In this document: positions 41,098 to 49,084 of the stretch, in pieces
Layout of the letters: each line of letters starts with the position of its first letter
Numbering within the stretch: the stretch's first letter is position 1
Assembly: GCA_963627995.1 (NCBI GenBank)
Contig: CAVGCV010000007.1
Span: forward strand, 1 to 64,000
Direction: 5' to 3'
DNA: 64,000 nucleotides
Source: UBA3839 sp963627995
GTDB taxonomy: Bacteria; Bacteroidota; Bacteroidia; Bacteroidales; Bacteroidaceae
Notes under the pieces: model-generated
Seen by the model: only the letters and a program-made list of their open reading frames with translations
Told to the model about the DNA's origin: nothing
The model's database searches: none
Translations under genes and position numbers: made by a program

Positions 41098-42480
41098 CTA
41101 TCGGGCGGTGGAGCCCACCGCGCCCAGCCAGAGCCTGCCGTCCTCTTGCAGCAGCCATATCTTGCCGCCGCCCACCGCCGCCAGTACGGCCTTGCCGGCC
41201 GCTCCTTTCAGCTCGGACGGAAGCCCCACCTTGCTGGTGGCCGCGTGCCACGTCACGCCGTTGTCGGCCGACCGGTAGACGCGCCCGTAGGCTTCCGCTC
41301 CGTCTTCCGTCGAAGCCCCGGCGTTGCGGCCGCCGAAGGCCAGCAGCTCGCCGTTGTAGTGCAGCAGCTGCAGGTGCTCCAGCCTCGGCATTCCGTAGCC
41401 GTTGTCGGCCGTCACCTTGATGTATGCCCATTTTTGGTTCACCTCGTTGTCCGCCGCCGAAATCTTGTACCATGCCACGGCGTTGGCCGTGTTGTTCGGA
41501 GACAGCCCCAGCATCACCACGTTCTGCAGCGACGTGTTCGTCCTCGTGGCGTAGGCGGCGTAGCCGACCGCCCCCTCCGGCAGCATCTCCATGTCGTCGG
41601 CGCCGCATTCCTCCCAGTTCACGAGGTCGGCCGAGGCCAGCATCCGCGCGCCGTCCGAGGCGTAGAGGTAGGTGCGGTCGGCGGCCAGCAGGCGCGCGAA
41701 CGTCCGTCCGCTGGCCAGGGCCCACGTCCTGCCCTCCTCCAGGCTGGTGGAGCGGTAGAGCCGTCCGTCGGCGTCGAGGGCGAACAGGCTGCCGTTGAAC
41801 GCCGTGACCGACGCGGCGTCCATCGACGGCACGTCCGCCAGTTCGGCGGGGGCCGTCCACGACGTGCCGTCCGACGCGGCGTCCGCCGATGTCACCGTCG
41901 GGATGCCGCCGCTCGCGGAGAACAGGTAGACGCGCCCGTCCAGCGCCACCATCCGGCTTGCGCCGCGCGTCTCCACGTCCGTGCCCTCCACGGCCGTCCA
42001 GTAGAGCGAGTCGCTGTCGCTCGTGCGCTTGCGGATTTCCGCCGTGTACTGCTTGGAGGTCGCCCCGTCGGAGGCCACCACCAGGAACTCCACCTTCTGC
42101 GTGAAGTCCACGGAGTCCGTCCCGTTGGCGAACGAGCCGAACAGCTCGGCGCCGCGCTGGCGGCAGAAGAGGTAGCCCGTGTAGGTGAGCGTCGGCACCA
42201 CGCGGCTCACGTCCACCCACGACGGCAGCGAGTCCACCGACACGATTTTGTTGTCCACCTGGTCGATGTTGAAATACACGCTCTTGCCGCTCAGCGTCTT
42301 CGTGTAGGTGCTGTCGCGCCCGTCGGCCGTCTTTGTGGCGAGCGTGGAGGCGATGTCGCCCACGGACACCGCGCTGATGAAGCACTCCGCCGTCGTGGCG
42401 GCCTCCTCCTCCTTCAGGCACGACACGACCGACAGCATCACTGTGGCGAGCAGCGTTATGGCTGTGAAAACATTCTTCAT
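41098..42480 (-). CDS. DUF6242-type lipoprotein
   Basis: A 460-residue lipoprotein: signal with lipobox SVVSC (Cys about residue 21). Residues about 30-140 form an immunoglobulin-like domain. Residues about 150-460 contain repeated beta-propeller-like segments with Ser/Trp pairs (SDSLYWTAVEGT, ASDGTSWTAPAEL, SLEEGRTWALASG, SADNGVTWHAATS), as in Kelch/sialidase-type BNR repeats. This architecture resembles the DUF6242 lipoproteins of Bacteroidales. Start at 42480 is set by the signal peptide and the upstream -7 box. First gene of the minus-strand envelope operon. Function unknown. Confidence 0.78.
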   Translation of the reverse strand: MKNVFTAITLLATVMLSVVSCLKEEEAATTAECFISAVSVGDIASTLATKTADGRDSTYTKTLSGKSVYFNIDQVDNKIVSVDSLPSWVDVSRVVPTLTYTGYLFCRQRGAELFGSFANGTDSVDFTQKVEFLVVASDGATSKQYTAEIRKRTSDSDSLYWTAVEGTDVETRGASRMVALDGRVYLFSASGGIPTVTSADAASDGTSWTAPAELADVPSMDAASVTAFNGSLFALDADGRLYRSTSLEEGRTWALASGRTFARLLAADRTYLYASDGARMLASADLVNWEECGADDMEMLPEGAVGYAAYATRTNTSLQNVVMLGLSPNNTANAVAWYKISAADNEVNQKWAYIKVTADNGYGMPRLEHLQLLHYNGELLAFGGRNAGASTEDGAEAYGRVYRSADNGVTWHAATSKVGLPSELKGAAGKAVLAAVGGGKIWLLQEDGRLWLGAVGSTAR

Positions 42481-42548
42481 GATGAGTCTTCGGACTTTTC
42501 CCGTGCCGGAACGCGGCATCCCGCGGCTCGGCACGATGGTTCAAGATG

Positions 42549-42556
42549 CAAAATTA
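42549..42556 (-). promoter_or_regulatory. -7 box (minus strand) for the DUF6242-uppS-bamA run
   Basis: On the minus strand this reads TAATTTTG, matching the -7 consensus, about 70 nt before the DUF6242 start codon. Confidence 0.6.
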
Positions 42557-42668
42557 CGAACATTTTTCGCACTTCGGCGCCGGCGCGCTCTCTTTTAATG
42601 AATTTTATGGCAAATTTGTCGGGGCGGAAGACCCGTCGCCGATGCGGGGAAACCTCATCCACAGGGCC

Positions 42669-43694
42669 TTACGCGTGCATGGCGGCGGTGTTCCCGTCTT
42701 CCGCCACGCGCAGCCACGTGGCCATTTCGTGGCCGAAGAAACTCTTCCGCCCGGCGAGCCGCGCGCCGCGCAGCAGCGGCGCGGCCACGCCCTCGGCCGC
42801 AGCGTCGCCCACGGTGTCCGCGAAGCTCCGCGTCCCCGTCTCCACGCGCGCCTCGTCCCAGCAGCCGCCGTCGATGAATCCCTGCAGTGTCTCGCGCCCG
42901 CCCTCCACCAGCAGCGACTGCACGCCGCGCTCGCAGAGGCCGGCCAGCAGCGCGCCGATGGAGGCGAAGCGCAGCCAGCCCTCGGGCGCGCCCTCCGCGC
43001 GGCGGCTCAGCACCACGCGCAGCGGGTCGCGGCCCGTCCACGCCCTCACCGTGAGCGACGGGCGGTCGGCCTCCAGCGTGCGCTGCCCCACGGCGATGGC
43101 CTCGTGCTCCGCCCGCAGGCGGTGGCACAGCATCTGCGTGTAGCGGTTCGACACCACGAACGGCCGCTCCGGCGTCTGCCCCCTCCAGCCGATGAAGCCG
43201 TCGGGCGTCTGCGCCCATTTCAGCGTCACGTAGGGGCGGTGGAGGCGGTGGAACGTCATGAAGCGGCTGTTCAGCGCGCGGCACTCCGCCTCCAGCACGC
43301 CCACGGCCACGTCGACGCCCGCGTCGCGCAGCCGCCGGATGCCGCGCCCCTGCACCCGGGCGAAGGGGTCGACGCAGCCCACCACGCAGCGCCGCAGTCC
43401 CCGGCGCACAATCAGGTCGGCGCAGGGGGGCGTCTTCCCGTAATGGGCGCAGGGCTCCAGGCTCACGTAAATCGTGGCCCCGCGCAGCAGCGGCTCGTCC
43501 TCCGCCCTGACCGAGGCCAGGGCGTTCACCTCGGCGTGCCCCTCGCCGCAGCGCACGTGGTAGCCCTCGCCGATGATGCGGCCGCCGCCCACCACCACCG
43601 CGCCCACCATCGGGTTGGGCGGCGCGTTCCGCGCGCCGTTCCTCGCCAGCTGGATGCACCGCCGCATGTACAGCTCGTCCGTCGTTCCCGCCAT
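42669..43694 (-). CDS. ribD: Bifunctional riboflavin deaminase/reductase RibD
   Basis: Carries out the second and third steps of riboflavin synthesis: deamination of the pyrimidine, then reduction of its ribosyl side chain. The N-terminal deaminase zinc site is HAEVNAL plus PCAHYGKTPPCADLI. The C-terminal reductase domain (residues about 150-341) contains WAQTPDGFIGW and LLVEGGRETLQGFIDGG. The protein is about 341 residues from the ATG at 43694; an alternative ATG at 43721 adds nine residues (MTHKERKDA). I prefer 43694 because it matches the family N-terminus more closely. No other rib genes are adjacent. Promoter -7 box at 43740-43747. Confidence 0.92.
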   Translation of the reverse strand: MAGTTDELYMRRCIQLARNGARNAPPNPMVGAVVVGGGRIIGEGYHVRCGEGHAEVNALASVRAEDEPLLRGATIYVSLEPCAHYGKTPPCADLIVRRGLRRCVVGCVDPFARVQGRGIRRLRDAGVDVAVGVLEAECRALNSRFMTFHRLHRPYVTLKWAQTPDGFIGWRGQTPERPFVVSNRYTQMLCHRLRAEHEAIAVGQRTLEADRPSLTVRAWTGRDPLRVVLSRRAEGAPEGWLRFASIGALLAGLCERGVQSLLVEGGRETLQGFIDGGCWDEARVETGTRSFADTVGDAAAEGVAAPLLRGARLAGRKSFFGHEMATWLRVAEDGNTAAMHA

Positions 43695-43739
43695 GGCGTC
43701 CTTCCGTTCCTTGTGTGTCATACGCTTGTCCTCTCCGCG

Positions 43740-43747
43740 CAAAGTTA
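43740..43747 (-). promoter_or_regulatory. -7 box (minus strand) for ribD
   Basis: On the minus strand this reads TAACTTTG, 18-45 nt before the two candidate ribD starts. Confidence 0.6.
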
Positions 43748-43837
43748 CGACATTTCCGCCAAAGAACCACGCGGCGGAAAGAGGAGGGGCGGGAATCCCT
43801 TCCCGCCCCTCCCGGCGTCCTCCCGGCGCCCGCCGCG

Positions 43838-44242
43838 TCAGTCGCCCGTCTCCGTGCTTTCGTCCGCCTCGCCCGTCAGGTTGATTTCGCTCAGCCGCTT
43901 CTTCACGTTCGTGCTGGGCAGGTAGAGCACCCTCCGCCGGTAGACCGCCCCCGCGCCCGCCTTGTCCAGCGTGTCCGCCGCGCGGGCGTTGAGCGAGAAG
44001 CGGAACGTGCCCACCTTCGGCAGCTCCACCGAGTGGCCGTTCATCAGGAAGTTCTCGAACTCCTTCACCACGGCGCACATCGCCTTGTAGAGCTCGCCCT
44101 CGCCGATCTGCGAGTTGGCGGCGGCGCGCCGCAGCAGCTCCTCCTTGTCAATCTTCGTGTAGGTCACCGAGCGGGTGAGGTACGCGCTCTTCTTCATCGC
44201 AGCCATGCGCTGCCACTTGGCCTTCAATACAATCTTTGCCAT
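43838..44242 (-). CDS. HU-like DNA-binding protein (HU-HIG type)
   Basis: A 134-residue HU-family protein of the larger kind common in Bacteroidales. The central part (about residues 28-100) contains the IHF/HU fold: KIDKEELLRRAAANSQIGEGELYKAMCAVVKEFENFLMNG with SVELPKVGTFRFSLNAR. The N-terminal KAKWQRMAAMKKSAYLTRSVTY block and the basic C-terminal VKKRLSEINLTG extend the 90-residue core. It probably binds and bends DNA as a nucleoid protein. Start 44242 is chosen by the family N-terminus; the frame continues upstream into the promoter region. Has its own promoter at 44418. Confidence 0.88.
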   Translation of the reverse strand: MAKIVLKAKWQRMAAMKKSAYLTRSVTYTKIDKEELLRRAAANSQIGEGELYKAMCAVVKEFENFLMNGHSVELPKVGTFRFSLNARAADTLDKAGAGAVYRRRVLYLPSTNVKKRLSEINLTGEADESTETGD

Positions 44243-44417
44243 AATGGATTTGAATGTGTTGCGTGGCGGAGCCGCCTCCGTTGCTCCGTGCGTGCGCCGC
44301 CACAGGTTCATAGTAAATGGTGTGTGTCTCTCTTCCGGCCGCTCCGTCCGCCCGCCGGGCCCGTGCGGGCGTCTGTCCCGGCCGTTGCCGGAGGTCGCTT
44401 CCTCCCTTCCGGCGGTG

Positions 44418-44425
44418 CAAAGATA
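44418..44425 (-). promoter_or_regulatory. -7 box (minus strand) for the HU-like gene
   Basis: On the minus strand this reads TATCTTTG, a good -7 match. The leader to the start codon at 44242 is about 170 nt, long for a nucleoid protein gene. Confidence 0.6.
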
Positions 44426-44560
44426 GCGCGCCCCTCCCCCTGCCGCCAAATGCCGCCGCCCCTTTCGTCCCGCCCCAGCCCGGGCGCAGCGCGTGCCAGG
44501 CTGGATGGGGCGGTCCGGGCGGGAAACCCCGGCGGCGCCTGCCGCCTTGCGGCGCTTCCT

Positions 44561-44576
44561 TTATATATATATATAT
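44561..44576. repeat. (TA)n microsatellite
   Basis: An uninterrupted TA dinucleotide run of about eight units lies in an otherwise GC-rich divergent intergenic region, just upstream of repeat copy D. Confidence 0.7.
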
Positions 44577-44629
44577 GGGGCGGCGGGGGAGGCCGCCTCC
44601 GCCGGGCTTGCGCCGCGTTGTGCCCCTGC

Positions 44630-44742
44630 GGAAAAACACTGCGGACGGGGCGGCAAAACCTCCGCAGAGAAAAAGTTTCCGGTCCGCGGACGAAATTTAT
44701 TTTCTCCGCGGAGCGCGGGACGAAACACCGCGGAGGTTTTCC
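44630..44742 (-). repeat. 22-bp-periodic palindromic element, copy D (reverse)
   Basis: Boxes start at 44638, 44661, 44683, 44705 and 44727 (spacing 23, 22, 22, 22). Read on the minus strand it aligns with copies A-C: GGAAAACC on the left and a T5 run on the right. Located between divergent promoters, upstream of fhs and of the HU-like gene, so it does not follow a gene 3' end. Confidence 0.85.
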
Positions 44743-44815
44743 GGCGCCGCTCCTTGTTTTTGTCGCGGCTTCTTTTTCTGCGGCGTGTCCCGAGACGCGT
44801 TTGGCGTATTTTTCG

Positions 44816-44823
44816 TAACTTCG
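44816..44823 (+). promoter_or_regulatory. Weak -7 box for fhs
   Basis: TAACTTCG differs from the TAnnTTTG consensus at one position, 24 nt before the fhs ATG. Confidence 0.4.
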
Positions 44824-44846
44824 CGCCATCCATATTCCGACAGCTT

Positions 44847-46538
44847 ATGAAGACTGACATCCAGATTGCACGCGAGTGCGTCCTCGCCCCCATCGACGAG
44901 GTGGCGGGGAAGATTGCCATTCCCACGGAAGAAATCGAGCACTACGGCCGCTACATCGCCAAGGTGCCGGAGCGGCTCATCGACGAGGAGCGGGCGCGCA
45001 AGAGCCATCTGGTGCTCGTCACGGCCATCACGCCCACCAAGGCGGGCATCGGCAAGACCACCGTGAGCATCGGGCTGGCGCTCGGCCTGTGCCGCATCGG
45101 CAAGCGCGCCGTGGTGGCGCTGCGCGAGCCGTCGCTCGGCCCGTGCTTCGGCATGAAGGGCGGCGCGGCCGGCGGCGGCCACGCGCAGGTGCTGCCCATG
45201 GAGAAGATCAACCTCCACTTCACGGGCGACTTCCACGCCGTCACGTCGGCGCACAACATGATTGCCGCGCTGCTCGACAACTACCTCTACCAGCACCGCG
45301 ACGAGGGCTTCGCGCTGAAGGAGGTGCTGTGGAAGCGCGTGCTCGACGTGAACGACCGCAACCTGCGCTTCATCGTCACGGGCCTTGGCGCGAAGACCGA
45401 CGGCATCACCATGGAGAGCGGCTTCGACATCACGCCCGCCTCGGAAATCATGGCCATCCTCTGCCTCGCCACGGGGCGGGACGACCTGCGCCGCCGCATC
45501 GAGAACATCCTGCTGGGCATCACCATCGACGGCCGCCCGTTCCGCGTGAAGGACATGGGCGTGGCGGGCGCCGTCGCCGTGCTCCTGCAGGACGCGCTCC
45601 ACCCCAACCTCGTGCAGACGACGGAGCAGACGCCCGCCCTCGTGCACGGGGGCCCGTTCGCCAACATCGCGCACGGCTGCTCGTCCATCCTCGGCACGAA
45701 GCTCGCCATGTCGTTCGGCGACTACGTGGTGACGGAGGCGGGGTTCGGCGCCGACCTCGGGGCGGAGAAGTTCTACGACATCAAGTGCCGCAAGGCGGGA
45801 CTGCAGCCGAGCCTCACCCTCATCGTGGCCACCACGCAGGGGCTGAAGATGCACGGCGGCGTGGCCCTGGAGCGCATCAGGGAGCCCGACGAGGAGGGAC
45901 TGGTGGCCGGACTGGAGAACCTCGACCGCCACATCCGCAACCTGCAGGGCTACGGGCAGACCGTGGCGGTGGCGTTCAACCGCTACGCCACCGACACCGA
46001 CGCGGAGCTGGACATCGTGCGCCGCCACTGCGCGGAGGCGGGCGTGGGCTTCGCCGTCAACAACGCCTTCATGGAGGGCGGGCGGGGCGCGGAGGAGCTG
46101 GCGCGCCTCGTGGTGGAGACGGTGGAGGAGCGGCCGTCGCAGCCGCTGCGCTTCTGCTACGACGACGGCGACGACATCAGGACGAAGATAGAGAAGGTGT
46201 GCCGCAGGATATACGGCGCGGCGACCATCACCTACGGCAAGGCCGTGGAGCGCAGGATCCGCCAGTTCGAGCAGATGGCGCAGGCCACCGAGGGCATGGG
46301 CGGCATCCTGCGCTTCCCCGTGTGCATCGCCAAGACGCAGTACTCGTTCACGGCCGACCCCTCCATCTACGGGTGCCCGTCGGGCTTCAACATCCACATC
46401 CGCGACCTCGTCATCAACTGCGGCGCGGAGATGGTCGTGGCCATCGCCGGCGAGATACTGCGCATGCCGGGGCTGCCGAGGTCGCCGCAGGCGGAGCGCA
46501 TCGACATCGTGGACGGGCAGGTCGAGGGACTGTCGTAG
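44847..46538 (+). CDS. fhs: Formate-tetrahydrofolate ligase
   Basis: Makes 10-formyl-THF from formate, ATP and THF, feeding purine synthesis and one-carbon metabolism in the cytoplasm. At 563 residues it has the family length. The ATP loop is TPTKAGIGKTTVSIGLALG (many orthologs have GEGKTT; the Ile variant is one I know from Bacteroidetes). Other blocks: ALREPSLGPCFGMKGGAAGGG, LHFTGDFHAVTSAHNM, the metal-binding region and the C-terminal GEILRMPGLPRSPQA. ATG 44847 is chosen by alignment to the family N-terminus. Converges with speA, 51 bp apart. Confidence 0.96.
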   Translation: MKTDIQIARECVLAPIDEVAGKIAIPTEEIEHYGRYIAKVPERLIDEERARKSHLVLVTAITPTKAGIGKTTVSIGLALGLCRIGKRAVVALREPSLGPCFGMKGGAAGGGHAQVLPMEKINLHFTGDFHAVTSAHNMIAALLDNYLYQHRDEGFALKEVLWKRVLDVNDRNLRFIVTGLGAKTDGITMESGFDITPASEIMAILCLATGRDDLRRRIENILLGITIDGRPFRVKDMGVAGAVAVLLQDALHPNLVQTTEQTPALVHGGPFANIAHGCSSILGTKLAMSFGDYVVTEAGFGADLGAEKFYDIKCRKAGLQPSLTLIVATTQGLKMHGGVALERIREPDEEGLVAGLENLDRHIRNLQGYGQTVAVAFNRYATDTDAELDIVRRHCAEAGVGFAVNNAFMEGGRGAEELARLVVETVEERPSQPLRFCYDDGDDIRTKIEKVCRRIYGAATITYGKAVERRIRQFEQMAQATEGMGGILRFPVCIAKTQYSFTADPSIYGCPSGFNIHIRDLVINCGAEMVVAIAGEILRMPGLPRSPQAERIDIVDGQVEGLS

Positions 46539-46589
46539 CGCGCCGGCCCGGCGGCGGACTGCCGCCGCCGCGTCCGTCCGTCCCCGCCC

Positions 46590-48482
46590 TTATTCGAGGT
46601 AGGTGTAGCCGTAGAGGCCGGAGCGGTAGGTGGACAGGAACTCGCGCCCCTCCTCCAGCGTGATCTTCCCCTCCTTGACCGACTGCTTGGCCCACACCTC
46701 GAGGCTGCGCACCATCTTCTTGGGGTTGTACTGCACGAAGCTCAGCACGTCGGCCACGGTCTCGCCGTCGACAATCTTGTTGATGCGGTAGCCGCCGGCC
46801 TCGGTCGTGATGTGCACGGCGTTGACGTCGCCGAAGAGGTTGTGCATGTCGCCCAGTATCTCCTGGTAGGCCCCCACGAGGAACACGCCGATGTAGTAGG
46901 GCTCGTGCTCCCTGAGGGCGTGGAGCGGGAGGATGTGCGACACGGTCTGGTGGGTGACGAAGTTCGATATCTTCCCGTCGGAGTCGCAGGTGATGTCCTG
47001 GAGCGTCCCGTTGTGGCTGGGGCGCTCGTCGAGCCGGTGGATGGGCATGATGGGGAAGAGCTGGTCGATGGCCCACGCGTCGGGCAGGCTGTGGAACAGC
47101 GAGAAGTTGCAGAAGTACTTGTCGGCCAGCAGCCTGTCGAGCATCCGGAACTCCTCGGGCGCGTGCTTCATGGTGTGCGCCAGCGTGTTGATCTCGTGGG
47201 CGACGGCCCAGTACATCCGCTCGATCTCGGCCCGCGTCTTCAGGTCCACCAGCCCGTGGGCGAAGAGGTCGAGCGCCTCCTCGCGAATCTGCTGCGCGTC
47301 GTGCCAGTCCTCCAGCATGGAGCGCGTGGAGAGGTTGTCCCATATCTCGTACAGGTCCTTGGCCAGCTCGTGGTCGCCCTCCCTCACCTCGAACTCCTCG
47401 GGCATCACGGGCAGCTCCACCGTGCCCAGCACCTCCATGATGAGCACGGCGTGGTGCGCGGCGATGGAGCGCCCGCTCTCGGTGATGAGGTTGGGCTGCG
47501 GGATGCCGTTGTTCCGGGCCGCCTCGACGAAGGTGTAGACGCAGTTGTTCACGTACTCCTGGATGCTGTAGTTCACCGAGCTCTCGCTGTTGGACGAGCG
47601 CGAGCCGTCGTAGTCCACGCCCAGCCCGCCGCCGCAGTCGACGAACTCCACGCCGTAGCCCATCTTGCGGAGCTGCACGTAGAACTGCGACGCCTCGCGC
47701 AGGGCGTTCTGGATGCGGCGTATCTTCGTTATCTGGCTGCCGATGTGGAAGTGTATCAGCCGCAGGCAGTCCTTCATCCTGTTCTTCTCGATGTAGTCGA
47801 GCGCGGTGAGCAGCTCGCCGCACGAGAGCCCGAACTTCGACGCGTCGCCGCCGCTCTCCTCCCACTTCCCGCTGCCCGAGGCTGCGAGCTTGATGCGGAT
47901 GCCGATGTTGGGGCGCACGTTGAGCTTCTTCGCCACCTGCGTGATGATCTCCAGCTCGTTGAGCTTCTCCACGACCACGAACACGCGCTTCCCCATCTTC
48001 TGCGCCAGCAGCGCCAGCTCGATGAAGCTCTGGTCCTTGTAGCCGTTGCAGACGATGGGCGAGTCGCCCTCCATGTTCATGGCCAGCACGGCGTGCAGCT
48101 CGGGCTTCGAGCCTGCCTCCAGCCCCAGGTTGTACTTCTTGCCGTGGCTGATGACCTCCTCCACCACGGGGCTTATCTGGTTCACCTTGATGGGGTAGAT
48201 GATGAAGTTCTCGCCCGTGTACCCGTACTCCCTCGCCGCGTTCTGGAAGCACATGGCCGTCTTCTCGATGCGGTTGTCGATGATGTCGGGGAAGCGCACC
48301 AGCACGGGGGCCGCCACGTCGCGCAGCGACAGCTCGTCGATGACCTCCTTCAGGTCGATTTCCACGCCGTTCTTCAAGGGCGTGGCCGCCACGTGGCCTT
48401 TCTCGTTGATATGGAAATAGTTCACGCCCCAGCCGCTGATGCTGTACAGCTCGCTGGAGTCTTCGATGCGCCATTTTCTCAT
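46590..48482 (-). CDS. speA: Biosynthetic arginine decarboxylase
   Basis: PLP enzyme that decarboxylates arginine to agmatine, the start of polyamine synthesis in many Bacteroidetes. At 630 residues it matches the SpeA family. Fold type III barrel motifs: PIKVNQISPVVEEV (PLP lysine), YKDQSFIELAL, HFHIGSQITKIR, VDCGGGLGVDYDGS and ITESGRSIAAHHAVLI. The C-terminal Cys-rich-free segment ends KITLEEGREFLSTYRSGLYGYTYLE. Start 48482 lies 74 bp downstream of aroK on the same strand. Confidence 0.95.
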   Translation of the reverse strand: MRKWRIEDSSELYSISGWGVNYFHINEKGHVAATPLKNGVEIDLKEVIDELSLRDVAAPVLVRFPDIIDNRIEKTAMCFQNAAREYGYTGENFIIYPIKVNQISPVVEEVISHGKKYNLGLEAGSKPELHAVLAMNMEGDSPIVCNGYKDQSFIELALLAQKMGKRVFVVVEKLNELEIITQVAKKLNVRPNIGIRIKLAASGSGKWEESGGDASKFGLSCGELLTALDYIEKNRMKDCLRLIHFHIGSQITKIRRIQNALREASQFYVQLRKMGYGVEFVDCGGGLGVDYDGSRSSNSESSVNYSIQEYVNNCVYTFVEAARNNGIPQPNLITESGRSIAAHHAVLIMEVLGTVELPVMPEEFEVREGDHELAKDLYEIWDNLSTRSMLEDWHDAQQIREEALDLFAHGLVDLKTRAEIERMYWAVAHEINTLAHTMKHAPEEFRMLDRLLADKYFCNFSLFHSLPDAWAIDQLFPIMPIHRLDERPSHNGTLQDITCDSDGKISNFVTHQTVSHILPLHALREHEPYYIGVFLVGAYQEILGDMHNLFGDVNAVHITTEAGGYRINKIVDGETVADVLSFVQYNPKKMVRSLEVWAKQSVKEGKITLEEGREFLSTYRSGLYGYTYLE

Positions 48483-48556
48483 GCTTGGTCAGGGGGATAA
48501 GGGGGTGGGATGGGGTTGGTCGTTGTGTGTGCGCCGCCCGTGCGGGCGGCCTGTGG

Positions 48557-49084
48557 TCAGACGGCGAGCGCCCTGCGCAGCGCGTCCACGTAGCCCGCGA
48601 TTTGCGCGCGCTGCCGGATGACGCCGATTTCCAGCGTGTGCTTCGCCCTGGCGTAGAACGGCTCGCGCTGGACGAGCGACCGGCGGATGAAGTCGCGCAG
48701 CTCTTCGGGCGACTTGCCCTGGATGAGGGGCCGCTGCGACTTGCCCGTCAGCAGGTGGGCGCGCAGCACCTCGGGCGTGGCCTTGAGGTAGACGGTCTCC
48801 GCCTGCCGGTTCATGTAGTCCATGTTGTCGAAGAAGCAGGGCGTGCCGCCGCCGCAGGAGACGACCACGTCCTCGAACTCGGCCACCTCGTGGAGCATCT
48901 TCCGCTCCATCTCGCGGAAGCCCTCCTCTCCCCGCTCGGCGAATATCTTCGGGATGGTCGTGCGGAAGCGGTCCTCCACGTACCAGTCGAGGTCGTAGAA
49001 CTCCAGTCCCGCCTCGCGCGCCAGCGCCTTGCCGATGGTCGTCTTCCCGGCGCCCATGTAGCCTACGAGTATGATTCTTCGCAC
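48557..49084 (-). CDS. aroK: Shikimate kinase
   Basis: Phosphorylates shikimate at the 3-hydroxyl in aromatic amino acid synthesis. At 175 residues it has normal length. Walker A is GYMGAGKTTIGKALA (residues 8-22), the shikimate-binding Asp lies in YDLDWYVEDRF, the conserved GEEGFREMERKML and the VVSCGGGTPCF motif are intact, and the lid Arg is in KSQRPLIQGKSPEELRDFIRRS. The start codon overlaps the topA stop by one base, so the pair is translationally coupled. Confidence 0.93.
   Translation of the reverse strand: MRRIILVGYMGAGKTTIGKALAREAGLEFYDLDWYVEDRFRTTIPKIFAERGEEGFREMERKMLHEVAEFEDVVVSCGGGTPCFFDNMDYMNRQAETVYLKATPEVLRAHLLTGKSQRPLIQGKSPEELRDFIRRSLVQREPFYARAKHTLEIGVIRQRAQIAGYVDALRRALAV

Larger units (their letters stand above)
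44243..44846. other. 604-bp divergent intergenic region between HU-like gene and fhs
   Basis: Contains the HU-gene promoter (44418), a (TA)n microsatellite (about 44561-44576), repeat copy D (44630-44742) and a weak fhs promoter near 44816. No reading frame here has coding character and no RNA family is recognised. Confidence 0.6.

Noticed and set aside
46539..46589. GC-rich inverted repeat between fhs and speA considered as a terminator
   Set aside because: The GGCGGC/GCCGCC stem is short and there is no T-run on either side, so it is not supported as a terminator.
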